This document shows positions 8,805-17,965 of a stretch of DNA of 64,000 bases, one piece after another. Each line of letters begins with the position of its first letter. Position 1 is the first letter of the stretch. The position numbers and the translations under genes were made by a program. The notes beneath the pieces are model-generated. The model worked only from the letters and a program-made list of their open reading frames with translations. It was not told the DNA's origin and did not search any database. The stretch spans positions 1-64,000 of the forward strand of contig CAZGKF010000012.1 of NCBI GenBank assembly GCA_964526475.1, given 5' to 3'. The stretch comes from CAYVTV01 sp964526475. Lineage in GTDB: Bacteria > Bacteroidota > Bacteroidia > Bacteroidales > GCA-2748055.

Positions 8805-11343
8805 CTCTGTTATTTATCATTTCCAAAAAATTATGAAATAAAACTCCAGCCACCACTTTGTGCCCCTCTTCATTCCAGTGCCAGGATTCAGGGAAATAAA
8901 CCGGTTGAACAGTATGGTTTTTTAATGTTTCCGTAAGATCCAGAAATGGGATCTTATTAGCGGAACACATTTCCCTGATAATCCGGTTTGGCTTATCAAA
9001 GCTATATATAAGCGTATCATTAATATCAAACGAACCCGGAAAATATGCAATATCTGAAGGCTTCGAAACAGCAATCTGTCCGGGAACGAACATGATCATT
9101 ATATCACTGTTATTTTTAACACAAAGATCTTTGGTTTTCTTTAAATATTCATCAATTTTTACAAGTACTGTATCTGAATACAGGGGGGAATCTTTTTCAT
9201 ACAGATATAATAATGACTTCCAGTAGTTGTAGGAAGAATTTTCATGCTTAAAGACTTTATGAATTATTTTTTCATAATAAGGAGGTAATTGCCTGTTCCG
9301 GAGAAAATAATTTTTTAATGATTCTTTAAGATGAAATCCAATCTGTTTATTTCTATCAAACAACTCCACATTAACTTCATCGAATTCATTGATAAAGAAC
9401 TGTTTAATAACAAGGTCAGGCTTTATGATATTTATGTACTTTTCTAACTGGGCATAAAATTCATTTGGACCGAATCCGGTTACACCACCATTTATGACAT
9501 TTATTATTCTGTCCGGGTATTTTTCCCTCAGACTTTTCTCAAGTAAATAAGGATATGATGCTTCATATTCCATCCCTTCGGGCATGGTAAAAGCATCACC
9601 TATAACAAATATCCGGAATTCATCAGGAGTTTTTTCAAGGTTTATTTCAGGAGAAGCCATCCCTAAAGAATTAATCCTTACTATGTAGTCGTAATTGTTG
9701 TACTTTAAACGAGTGGTTTTAGAGGGGATTAAAGAATAACCTGTCTTCTCATCAATCTGCAAAGCGGGCAACTCCCCCCATTGCATTACTTCCAATGGTT
9801 TGTTGTTTTTTAAAAAATTTTCTGTGCTAAGAACGCTCCCAATTATTATAAGAAATGTTAAACATATTGCCACAAAATAATTAAGTCTTAAAGTTATCAC
9901 GGCCAGGAAAAACCCGAGTAATAATAAAACCCAGTATAAGGGTTGCCAGTTCATTGTAAGAACCAGGTAAATCAATGAAATGAAGAAAGTGATATCGAAA
10001 AACCTTGAAATAAGAAATTTCCTTTGAAAAATTTGTTTTTCCCTGAATATGTATATCAGAAACATTACCAGCAATAAAGCCAAATGCATGGAATACCTTT
10101 TAATTCCAAACCTGACATTAATAAAAGGAAGCATAAAACTGTACAATGAAACTGCCAGAAGTAAAAAAAGAATATGACCGGCACGTATCTTTCCGGCTAT
10201 ATATGTCCTTACTTTTTCAACCATTGCAAGGAAATATGGAGTTCCTGTATTAACTGTTTTTTCAATATAAAAACCCGCAAGAAATGAGATGATAACAATT
10301 AGCAGTAAAGCTAAAATAAGATTGCCTTTATCATAGATGGAGGAAGCATACATCATAAGAGGCTGGTGAATAAGGAATACACTGAATGAATTTCGCCCGG
10401 CCCGGGAAATTGCCTTTTTAAGCCGGTTATCAGATGAGCATACAGCATAATATATTGCATAAAAAATACCTGAAAGGCCAATTGTTATAAGAATATTTGA
10501 TATCAAACTTCCCGCATAAGTCAGAGAACAAATAAATCCACATAAGTAAAGTACCAGGGAATAAAAGAATATTTTTGTTTTATCCGCCAATAGCATGTTA
10601 AATTTCTTATTCTGCTCATAAATCATTAAGCCTATAAACATACCTGCAGAAAATTCAAAGAGCCTCGTGCCTGCAAAAATTCCTGTCATCCAATAATACA
10701 ATGAATCAGAATAGCTTACGCCCAGCAAACCTACCAGACGTGATATTAATGTAATGGCCAGTGTAACAAGAAGGAATGTTTTTATACCTCTTTTCTGAAG
10801 AAGAAGGAGTAAAAAAGGAAAAACGAAATACATCTGAAGAATTAACCAAATGAACCACCATGATGGATTAATATAGAAGAATAGGGAATCGATGAATCGT
10901 ATCCCTCCCAGACTGAAAATATTCTTCAGAGATAAAATATTAATATTCCATCCAAAAATAAAAACAACCAGCAGGAGTATAATCAGGTGTATAGAAATAT
11001 AAAGCGGATATATTCTGAGTGCTCTTTGTTTATAGAAATCAAGTATTCCGCGTTTTTTACTGTATGCAGAGAGGGTTAGTGTAAGTCCGCTTAGCATAAT
11101 GAATACCCCCGGTCCCATATCACCGAGCCAACCGAGGAATATGAGCAGATTGGAAAAAATGTTTCCGGACGATGGAAACAGATCCTGTAATCGTTCAGAT
11201 AATGGAGGCCAGTTATAGGAAGGATTGGAGAACCAGGGAAAAAATCCGAATGATTCTACAGAATGGTTTAAAAGAATGCCCAGAATGGCCAATGCTTTTA
11301 ATCCATCAACCCAGTCTAATGTGATTTTCCTTGAGGTTTCCAT
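8794..11343 (-). CDS. Acyltransferase-3 / SGNH fusion, SGNH nucleophile replaced
   Basis: A two-module protein of the OafA type. The N-terminal half (about 1-390) is an integral membrane acyltransferase-3 domain with about ten TM segments and the expected early histidine (LLNHSVE, His27). Further TM segments (about 395-510) precede a periplasmic SGNH-like domain (about 520-849). The SGNH blocks are recognisable: VIGDAFTMPEG (block I), NGGVTGFGP (block II), FFINEFDEV (block III) and SWHWNEEGH (block V). In block I the usual catalytic Ser of GDS is Ala584 (codon GCT at 9592-9594). The membrane domain should move an acyl group across the membrane for O-acetylation of the glycan; the C-terminal domain looks catalytically impaired or purely binding. 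The gene begins an operon with the glycosyltransferase. Confidence 0.85.
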   Translation of the reverse strand: METSRKITLDWVDGLKALAILGILLNHSVESFGFFPWFSNPSYNWPPLSERLQDLFPSSGNIFSNLLIFLGWLGDMGPGVFIMLSGLTLTLSAYSKKRGILDFYKQRALRIYPLYISIHLIILLLVVFIFGWNINILSLKNIFSLGGIRFIDSLFFYINPSWWFIWLILQMYFVFPFLLLLLQKRGIKTFLLVTLAITLISRLVGLLGVSYSDSLYYWMTGIFAGTRLFEFSAGMFIGLMIYEQNKKFNMLLADKTKIFFYSLVLYLCGFICSLTYAGSLISNILITIGLSGIFYAIYYAVCSSDNRLKKAISRAGRNSFSVFLIHQPLMMYASSIYDKGNLILALLLIVIISFLAGFYIEKTVNTGTPYFLAMVEKVRTYIAGKIRAGHILFLLLAVSLYSFMLPFINVRFGIKRYSMHLALLLVMFLIYIFREKQIFQRKFLISRFFDITFFISLIYLVLTMNWQPLYWVLLLLGFFLAVITLRLNYFVAICLTFLIIIGSVLSTENFLKNNKPLEVMQWGELPALQIDEKTGYSLIPSKTTRLKYNNYDYIVRINSLGMASPEINLEKTPDEFRIFVIGDAFTMPEGMEYEASYPYLLEKSLREKYPDRIINVINGGVTGFGPNEFYAQLEKYINIIKPDLVIKQFFINEFDEVNVELFDRNKQIGFHLKESLKNYFLRNRQLPPYYEKIIHKVFKHENSSYNYWKSLLYLYEKDSPLYSDTVLVKIDEYLKKTKDLCVKNNSDIMIMFVPGQIAVSKPSDIAYFPGSFDINDTLIYSFDKPNRIIREMCSANKIPFLDLTETLKNHTVQPVYFPESWHWNEEGHKVVAGVLFHNFLEMINNRDED

Positions 11344-11601
11344 AGTTTAGTACCTTACATCTAATATTCTTGTATTATTTGGCAAAAATTCCAAAAAACA
11401 AATTCCAAAAAACAAATAATAAACAATAACAAAATTATAAATAGAAGTTTTCTTGTATATAACCTTACTCGCTTTGCAAAATGAAAAGTTCGTTCTTCTA
11501 AATCATAAACCTGTTTTGTCATTTGTTGATTGAAATTTATTTGTTATTTGTTTTTTGAGATTTGTTATTTGTTTGGTTGTGGCTTGTCCACGTTAGGGGT
11601 C

Positions 11602-13215
11602 TTACCTTCTGAATAACTCCCTGTCCAGTGAACGGACACCGTTTTTAAAGGCTGCGACAAATGCATCAGGGTAACCGGAACGCCGGAAAATAAACTGCAG
11701 CTCCCTTGCCGGCTCCAGGGTACTGAATTCCCCTGCTGTATAGCGGTATTCCCCCTTATAGAAATACTCACTGGCACTATAGTTTTCCCTATCTACAGTA
11801 ACCTGAAACCTCCCTTTCGATTTAACGGCTGAGAGAAATTGAACCTTATACACCACCGCGTCTTGTGTTGGTGTAACTTCCGGGGTAATGATTTTTTCAG
11901 GTTCAGAAGGAAGTACAGGTTTAGGGGGTTCCGCAGTAATTTTCTTCTCCGGAGGAGATGGTAAAACCGGTATTACTTTTACTTCTTCAGGTTTTTGTTC
12001 TGTCTCCGGCAGTTGTACTTTTTCTTCAGGTTGCTGTATTATCTCAGATATTACCTCTTTCTCCGGCAGGGTGCTGAATGTATCTTCCATTATCTCCAAT
12101 GGTTCAGTTTCAATGAACTCTTCAACGGCAACAGGGGAAACGGGTGTTATCTCAACAGAACCAACCGGCTGTGTTATCACCAGGGGAGGAAAATCGTAAT
12201 CGAGAAAAGCTTCCTTATATAAGGTTTCAGAGAAGGATATGGTATCAGTGATTTCATTCTGACTGCCTAAAGTGATCCTGTACAATTGTATATTGCTTTT
12301 ATGAAAATTTTGTTTGGTTGAAAATAATGCAGATTTACCATCTTCTTTGTTGATAGTAAAAGCCACATCATTATGTTGGGAATTAATACGATAAGAAAGA
12401 TTAATAGTTGTATCCCAGTAAACTCCATTGTATCTGCTCATAAAAATATCGTAACCCCCATATCCGGGTAAGCCGTCGGAAGAGAAAAAAAGGTTGTCAG
12501 CCGAATCCAGGAAAGGGAAAAGTTCATTCCCCACGGTATTTATCTCAGGACTGAAATTTTCAGGCTCAGACCATGAGCCTTCCTGCTTACGCGTGATGAA
12601 TAAGTCCATTCCTCCTTCAGTACCGGGCATATCGGAAGCAAATATCATTATTTTTCCGTCAGCCGATAAGGCGGGATGTGTATACCTGTAACCCTCATAA
12701 CAAAATTCCAGGGGTATTTTATCCATTAACCATGATGATTTTTTATTACCTGTATATTCTGCCTTAAAAATTTTCTCCTTATCATCATTTTTTGAAAGCT
12801 TTGTGAAAAACATTGTCTGGAAATCCTTACTGAAAGTGACTGCTTCGCAGGGATATGAAAAAGAAGCAGAAGAAGAAAATTCCACAGGTCTTCCCGGAAT
12901 ACTGTCAGAAAGATTCATGTAATATGCCTGAACAGAACCGAAGGAAATATGTTCGGGGACCATTCTTCGCCGGTTTTTAGAGGAAGAAAGGAAGATTATG
13001 CCATCCTTATAAAACCGGACACCTGTAGATGGCGGAAGAATATCGAGCTGGAATGAATCTATTTGTATAACAACATAAAATGATGTACTGTCAGAAGGTA
13101 ATTCCTGGCCAGTATTCCCATAAACCCGATCCTCTGTGCAATCTGCAAATTCTGCTGACAACAGAAACACCATTAATGTTAAAATACATGACAATATGAT
13201 GTGTCTTTTTATCAT
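11602..13215 (-). CDS. Envelope protein with PD40 propeller repeats and C-terminal SPOR domain
   Basis: An exported 537-aa protein: signal peptide (1-27), PD40/TolB-like propeller repeats (about 80-310; clear repeats at KIMIFASDMPGTEGGMDLF and NLFFSSDGLPGYGGYDIF), a Pro/Glu-rich linker (about 345-445) and a C-terminal SPOR-like domain (about 450-537; VYKVQFLSA, YRYTAGEFSTLEPA, YPDAFVAAFKNG). SPOR domains bind peptidoglycan stripped of stem peptides. PD40 proteins beside porP/sprF genes normally end in an OmpA domain (as in PorE), so this is an unusual combination. The upstream gene is the PorP/SprF protein, 232 bp away. A scaffold linking an outer-membrane barrel to the wall is a reasonable inference. 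Confidence 0.8.
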   Translation of the reverse strand: MIKRHIILSCILTLMVFLLSAEFADCTEDRVYGNTGQELPSDSTSFYVVIQIDSFQLDILPPSTGVRFYKDGIIFLSSSKNRRRMVPEHISFGSVQAYYMNLSDSIPGRPVEFSSSASFSYPCEAVTFSKDFQTMFFTKLSKNDDKEKIFKAEYTGNKKSSWLMDKIPLEFCYEGYRYTHPALSADGKIMIFASDMPGTEGGMDLFITRKQEGSWSEPENFSPEINTVGNELFPFLDSADNLFFSSDGLPGYGGYDIFMSRYNGVYWDTTINLSYRINSQHNDVAFTINKEDGKSALFSTKQNFHKSNIQLYRITLGSQNEITDTISFSETLYKEAFLDYDFPPLVITQPVGSVEITPVSPVAVEEFIETEPLEIMEDTFSTLPEKEVISEIIQQPEEKVQLPETEQKPEEVKVIPVLPSPPEKKITAEPPKPVLPSEPEKIITPEVTPTQDAVVYKVQFLSAVKSKGRFQVTVDRENYSASEYFYKGEYRYTAGEFSTLEPARELQFIFRRSGYPDAFVAAFKNGVRSLDRELFRR

Positions 13216-13372
13216 TTTCTTAGATGGTTCAATAAGAAACGGATCGTGTCAGTAATAAATTTCTGTGTAATTTAATAAGTTTTAGGTTTGGTTATGATTA
13301 ATTTTATCAACATCCTTTGCAGATAATGCTTTGTAAGATTAAATTTCATTTAATAAAGTTAAGCTATTGATA

Positions 13373-13405
13373 AACCTGTCAGGGTTCGCAACCCCTGACA
13401 GGGTT
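13373..13405. repeat. Double-palindrome dispersed element, copy A
   Basis: Two palindromes of the form AACCCTGWCAGGGTT separated by CGC; the first has lost one base and the second has gained one. Related copies are at 24252-24285, 48229-48261 and, degenerate, 40987-41024. Just downstream (13416-13436) is a 21-bp word shared with 40789-40809. It lies between the porP-like and PD40-SPOR genes. Confidence 0.8.
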
Positions 13406-13447
13406 GAAACACCAACGAATACCGATTACCGAATACATTTTTTTCAC

Positions 13448-14413
13448 TCACCACCGGCTGCAGTCAATTATCCGGGTTTTTTTCTTTGCGATATTAAATC
13501 CCGCTGTTATCTCAATTAAGGGTTCTCTTAGATAATAAGGTGATTTTTTAGGTAATTCAAAGTAGGCTCCGAGATATAGCCGGGGATACCTGTACTGGAA
13601 AAAGAAAGAGAAATTACTTTTATCACTGTAATAATATCCAACGCAAAAATCCATCATATATAATTTTAAAATGGGGTGGATATTACTGGTTATTTCCCGG
13701 AAGTTCGAATCGTCTGCGTTTATTAAAACCGAAGGTTCCAAAACAACATTTGATGTTCTTCCAAGAAGTATTTTATATCCGGCATGTAAAAAATATTGTC
13801 TGGATACAGGTATCCCATACACTCCAAGACTATCGGGATCTTCCGGATTTCCTAAGAAGTTTGTGGCTGATATCCCTGCAAAAAGCTTGCTGTTATAATA
13901 ATATATGCCCAGGTCCAGGTTAGGATAAAATGTTTCTTCCATTGAAGGAACAGGGAAAACAGAATCATTTACAGACGATCTTTCCGGATTATTATATACC
14001 CCTTTAACAGCAGCCCCGAAAGATAAAAAAGAAAGGTAATTTTTGTCCATCGGTATATGGTAAGCCATAGCGCCTATTGCACCAATATTTCTGGAATTCC
14101 CGTTTAAATCATTGAAAACAGTAAGGCCTGTACCGATATTCCGGAACCCTCTTCGGTCTTCAGATGAAAAATACCCGGGAATAGTTTTTGAAAGTCTCGT
14201 GTCTGCACTTATCAGCTGGGAGGAGGTGTTTTTGTATATTGAGGAGAGGAAATTAATACTGGAATAATCCTTACTTCCTGCAACTGCAGGGTTAAAAATA
14301 AAAGGACTGAAAAATTTGTAGGAAACCGGATTCAAAGGAACCTGTTGGCCATAAGATTTGAGAAAAAAAACTGTAAGAATAAAAATAAATGAAACAAGCT
14401 TTTTAACAGACAT
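13448..14413 (-). CDS. PorP/SprF-family outer membrane protein
   Basis: A 321-aa protein of the PorP/SprF family, outer-membrane beta-barrels associated with the type IX secretion system and with delivery of specific surface adhesins. A signal peptide (1-22, ending SYGQ) is followed by the family start QQVPLNPVSYKFFSPFIFNPAVAGS, here seen at residues 23-47, and by strands rich in aromatic residues including QYRYPRLYLGAYFEL. PorP/SprF paralogues usually sit beside PD40-OmpA proteins or a large adhesin; here the partner is a PD40-SPOR protein. No adhesin gene is adjacent. Its position inside a polysaccharide locus raises a possible link to anchoring or secreting surface polymer (inference). The family assignment is confident. 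Confidence 0.85.
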   Translation of the reverse strand: MSVKKLVSFIFILTVFFLKSYGQQVPLNPVSYKFFSPFIFNPAVAGSKDYSSINFLSSIYKNTSSQLISADTRLSKTIPGYFSSEDRRGFRNIGTGLTVFNDLNGNSRNIGAIGAMAYHIPMDKNYLSFLSFGAAVKGVYNNPERSSVNDSVFPVPSMEETFYPNLDLGIYYYNSKLFAGISATNFLGNPEDPDSLGVYGIPVSRQYFLHAGYKILLGRTSNVVLEPSVLINADDSNFREITSNIHPILKLYMMDFCVGYYYSDKSNFSFFFQYRYPRLYLGAYFELPKKSPYYLREPLIEITAGFNIAKKKTRIIDCSRW

Positions 14414-14489
14414 ATTGATAATGAGGTATAAATAAAAAATACAAATTAAAACAGTAAGCTGAATGTTCGGCTTATAAATATAAATAATT

Positions 14490-15464
14490 TTATTTATCCA
14501 ATTCCATCAAATTAATCTTTTTATTTTTCATTATCGATTTTGCAAATTCGTTCATTGAAAGCAGATGGAAATTCTGTTTTAATTTTTTCAACACATACTG
14601 AAAAGTGTCCACTTTTTGCTTTGTTGAGATATTCATTCCCGGGAAAAAGGCCAGGCTGGCAATCTGATCCCCGCCAATAAGATCGAGGGGGTGAAGCAGA
14701 AAACTAAGGGGTGTACGCGTGATCTTGCATAAGAATAACGCAAGATGCAAATATATTTTCATTAATGTTTCTGAAATATTACTCAGATAGAGCAAATAAC
14801 TCAGATGAAAGGGAATTTTAAGTACTGGAAGAGTGGTGACCGGGATTTCGAGTATTTTTTTTTCATCTCCAAGGTTCCAGCAATAAGGTTTCAGTCTTCT
14901 GAAACCTTCACTGAATTTTCCAAAAAGTTCTTTTCGTGCTTTTTTCTCTTCACGGGAAAGGTCTGACTTCCAGAAGTAATACATTCTGGCCAGTGGTCCA
15001 AGATAAGTTGGGAAAGTGGAGGCATCAAAAAGATATCCCCTGGCTTCCAGTACTCTCAATAAATCACCACTCCAGCTAAAACCCGGCCCCCGGAATCCTT
15101 TTGGTCTTTGTTCTGTTGCCTTTTCTATCATCTCCTCTGCCTGTATTATCTCCTTTTCTATTTTTTCATAACTGTAGGTCTGAAGCCATGATTCATGATG
15201 GTAAGAATGATTTCCGACCTCATGTCCCCGCTCTGTAATCATCTTCAGGTATTTACGATTTTCTTCCGATTCCGCATCTTTTCCAACAATAAAAAAAGTG
15301 ATCTTAAGATCCAGTTCATCCAGGACATCCAATACGTGCGGGATAAAAATGTTGAAGTATGACGGATAGGCATCCCAACCCTCATCACCATGGATTTTCA
15401 TATACGACCATTGATTATCCATGTCGAGGGAGATACCTGCCAGGGGTTTATTTTTCATGCTCAT
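14490..15464 (-). CDS. NodB-type polysaccharide deacetylase
   Basis: A carbohydrate esterase 4 family protein of 324 aa. The metal site is visible: Asp14 and Asp16 in SLDMDNQW (replacing TFDDG), and His86 and His90 in NHSYHHE. FRGPG (about 117-121) is a further conserved block, and the C-terminal DVFQYVLKKL-like region completes the fold. It lacks a signal peptide or lipobox, which suggests action on a lipid-linked or nucleotide-linked precursor in the cytoplasm, unless exported otherwise. Its start overlaps the end of the FAD oxidoreductase gene by 17 bp. It probably removes an N-acetyl group from a sugar of the polysaccharide. Confidence 0.88.
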   Translation of the reverse strand: MSMKNKPLAGISLDMDNQWSYMKIHGDEGWDAYPSYFNIFIPHVLDVLDELDLKITFFIVGKDAESEENRKYLKMITERGHEVGNHSYHHESWLQTYSYEKIEKEIIQAEEMIEKATEQRPKGFRGPGFSWSGDLLRVLEARGYLFDASTFPTYLGPLARMYYFWKSDLSREEKKARKELFGKFSEGFRRLKPYCWNLGDEKKILEIPVTTLPVLKIPFHLSYLLYLSNISETLMKIYLHLALFLCKITRTPLSFLLHPLDLIGGDQIASLAFFPGMNISTKQKVDTFQYVLKKLKQNFHLLSMNEFAKSIMKNKKINLMELDK

Positions 15465-16788
15465 ATAGTATTTCCTTTAATTTCATTTCTGCAACCTGTA
15501 TTGTTTCGTTCACATTCAATGTACCGTTTACGATCTGTGCTGAATTAACGATATAAAAATTATTTATCGATGTCTTAATACCCGGAAGATTTTCGGAATA
15601 ATTTAATGTTGGCAGCGCGAAAACTATTCTCGCCTTTGATACCCCCCAGAATATAATATCCTCCGCTTTAATATATGGATACATCTTCAGTAATGCCCCG
15701 ATAAAAATATCCTTAAGTTCCTCATCTTTTATATCAAATAAGGGGTCGTCAGGATTAACATACTTTGGGAGGTATATGAGATGATTTCCCTTCACTTCGT
15801 TTTTGTCAATTAAAGCTGTCATTTCGATAATTCCAGTAAAAGGAGGCCAGTTATCCGTAATATTGGTTACATAATATGGGGAGATCGCCTTTTTAAGCAT
15901 AATTGACGGGCAAATCACACCAAGGTATTTAATTGCTTCATGCAACTGGCATTCTTTTGGATTCATACCTTCAGCGATTCCGGAGGATATTCCTGATGAA
16001 AGAGTAGATATCACAAAATCAAATGGTTCCGCTTGCTTATTTTCAATGATCACCTCCAGAAGTTTATTTCCGTTTCTTTTTATGGCACTTACAACCGCAT
16101 TAAATCTGAATTCAACCCCCAGGTGTATCAGATGCTCTGTAAACTTTGATATTATTCTGTCATAACCACCGGTCACATATCCAAACATCTCTTTTTTCAA
16201 CCCGCTTCTCCGGGCAGCATACATGCGCTGGATAGTAGTCCAGATAAAAGCAGCGGATGTAAAATGATAGTTGTCACCAAGTTTTGCTTTTAACAAAGGC
16301 AGCCATATCTTTTCAAACACTCTTTTTCCCGACCATCGTGTTAGCCATTTAGCCACAGGAATATTCTCAAGGCGTTTCCAGTTTTTAATTCTGGAAGCCA
16401 CAAATATGGTAAGACCAAGTCTGAATTTATCTATAAGATTTATAGGAGGGAACTTAAAAAACTCGATCAGATTTGACATGGAATATAGTTTTCCATTCGA
16501 GTAAAAACCTGTTTTTGTCTCCACCCACCTGAGTTCATCTTTCAGCCCAATTTCCCTTAAAATTTTCCGTGTATTCAAATCGGACATGAGGATAACATGG
16601 TAGAAACGGTCCCACACAACTCCGTCCATTTCCCATGAACTTGCCAGTCCTCCGGTTTTTGCTGCCGACTCAAAGATGGTAACCTTATCTCCTTTCTGAG
16701 CCAGGCGAAGTGCTATTGTCATTCCCAGCATTCCGCCCCCGATAATTGCCCATGATTTTTTTTGATGCATATTTTTGTTTTTTTTCAA
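15448..16788 (-). CDS. FAD-dependent amine-oxidase-like oxidoreductase
   Basis: A 446-aa flavoprotein of the NAD(P)/FAD-dependent amine oxidase / protoporphyrinogen-oxidase-like superfamily. The dinucleotide motif IIGGGMLGM is at about residues 15-23, followed by ESAAKTGGLASSW, typical of this group and of UDP-galactopyranose mutase relatives. Members occur widely in surface polysaccharide loci, where their substrates are mostly undefined. It overlaps the deacetylase gene by 17 bp and lies downstream of the UDP-GlcNAc epimerase, so it probably acts on a sugar or a polyprenyl-linked intermediate. A second, different member is encoded at 34768-36210. Confidence 0.82.
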   Translation of the reverse strand: MKKNKNMHQKKSWAIIGGGMLGMTIALRLAQKGDKVTIFESAAKTGGLASSWEMDGVVWDRFYHVILMSDLNTRKILREIGLKDELRWVETKTGFYSNGKLYSMSNLIEFFKFPPINLIDKFRLGLTIFVASRIKNWKRLENIPVAKWLTRWSGKRVFEKIWLPLLKAKLGDNYHFTSAAFIWTTIQRMYAARRSGLKKEMFGYVTGGYDRIISKFTEHLIHLGVEFRFNAVVSAIKRNGNKLLEVIIENKQAEPFDFVISTLSSGISSGIAEGMNPKECQLHEAIKYLGVICPSIMLKKAISPYYVTNITDNWPPFTGIIEMTALIDKNEVKGNHLIYLPKYVNPDDPLFDIKDEELKDIFIGALLKMYPYIKAEDIIFWGVSKARIVFALPTLNYSENLPGIKTSINNFYIVNSAQIVNGTLNVNETIQVAEMKLKEILYEHEK

Positions 16789-16897
16789 ATATCAGGGAAC
16801 TATTCCGGATTACCTCCCATCTGCTTATAATAATCTGAGAGCTTACTTTCGAATTCATAATCCCCTTATAAAATTATCAACTCAAATTTTATTCCCT

Positions 16898-17956
16898 CTA
16901 TCCTATTGAATTCTTTTCCATAATATTTACCATCTTCACTGCCACATCCGATCCAAAAATCTCCTTCTGAAACTCCGGCACAGTAAATGAATTGATCTCA
17001 CTTGCTATATCCTTATCGAGTGGATTTATCAGTAAGTTCCATCCTACCTTTACTGTTTCCACCCATTCAGTTTCCGTTCTTAAGGTTATACAGGGGCGTT
17101 TCAGGATATATGCTTCTTTCTGTATGCCTCCCGAATCGGTAATAATTCTTTTACAATGATATTCAAGGGCAATGAAATCAAGGTACCCGAAAGGTTCTGC
17201 AAGAAGAATATTTTCCGCCCGGAAGTTTGTGTCATTAAGGATTTTTCTTGTTCTTGGATGTACAGGGAAAATAATTAACTCGCCTGTATTTTCCAGTTGG
17301 TTAAGAATATTAAGAAGAATATCCGGTTGATCTACATTATAATTCCGGTGAAGGGTTAAAAGATTATACTCCTTCATTTCAGGATTCAGGTGAGCAAGAA
17401 CAGAGGATTTCTCCAGGGCAATCTGAAGATTTGCCTTTAAAGTATCCACCATAATATCGCCGGTAAGGTATGTGATCTCTTTCAATCCTTCATTTTCGAG
17501 AATATTAACAGCAGTTTGGGTAGGTGCAAACAATAAAGATGACACATGATCGGTCACAATGCGATTGATCTCTTCAGGCATTTTTTTATTGTAACTTCTT
17601 AAACCGGCTTCGATGTGAACAATGGGGATATTTAGTTTTGAAGCTGCAAGTGCACCTGCAAGTGTTGAATTTGTATCCCCAAATACAATCACTTTATCAG
17701 GGCTTGTTTCGATCATCGAGGTCTCCAATGCCTTCATCATAGCAGCCGTTTGAGAGGCATGGCTCCCCGAACCTATCCCTAGGTGGATATCAGGTTTCCT
17801 TATCCCGAGGTCATTAAAAATCAGTTCCGACATAGCATAATCATAGTGCTGGCCGGTATGCACAATTATCTCCTCATGTTTTTCAGACAGTATTTTCGAA
17901 AGCGGACCCAATTTGATAAATTGAGGACGCGCACCTACTATGGAAAGAAATTTCAT
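16898..17956 (-). CDS. wecB: UDP-N-acetylglucosamine 2-epimerase (non-hydrolysing)
   Basis: A 352-aa enzyme that interconverts UDP-GlcNAc and UDP-ManNAc. Family landmarks are the N-terminal IVGARPQFIK, HTGQHYD (36-42), VFGDTNST, HIEAGLRS, PEEINR and the C-terminal TDSGGIQKEA. The length matches the family. The next gene upstream in the transcript is a UDP-sugar dehydrogenase only 9 bp away, the classic pair producing UDP-ManNAcA. Translation starts directly at the conserved N-terminus, so the start is secure. Confidence 0.93.
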   Translation of the reverse strand: MKFLSIVGARPQFIKLGPLSKILSEKHEEIIVHTGQHYDYAMSELIFNDLGIRKPDIHLGIGSGSHASQTAAMMKALETSMIETSPDKVIVFGDTNSTLAGALAASKLNIPIVHIEAGLRSYNKKMPEEINRIVTDHVSSLLFAPTQTAVNILENEGLKEITYLTGDIMVDTLKANLQIALEKSSVLAHLNPEMKEYNLLTLHRNYNVDQPDILLNILNQLENTGELIIFPVHPRTRKILNDTNFRAENILLAEPFGYLDFIALEYHCKRIITDSGGIQKEAYILKRPCITLRTETEWVETVKVGWNLLINPLDKDIASEINSFTVPEFQKEIFGSDVAVKMVNIMEKNSIG

Positions 17957-17965
17957 AATATAATG

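Noticed and set aside
11888..12222. Gly/Ser-rich plus-strand frames inside the PD40-SPOR gene
   Set aside because: They are the antisense of the Pro/Glu-rich linker; low complexity explains the absence of stops.
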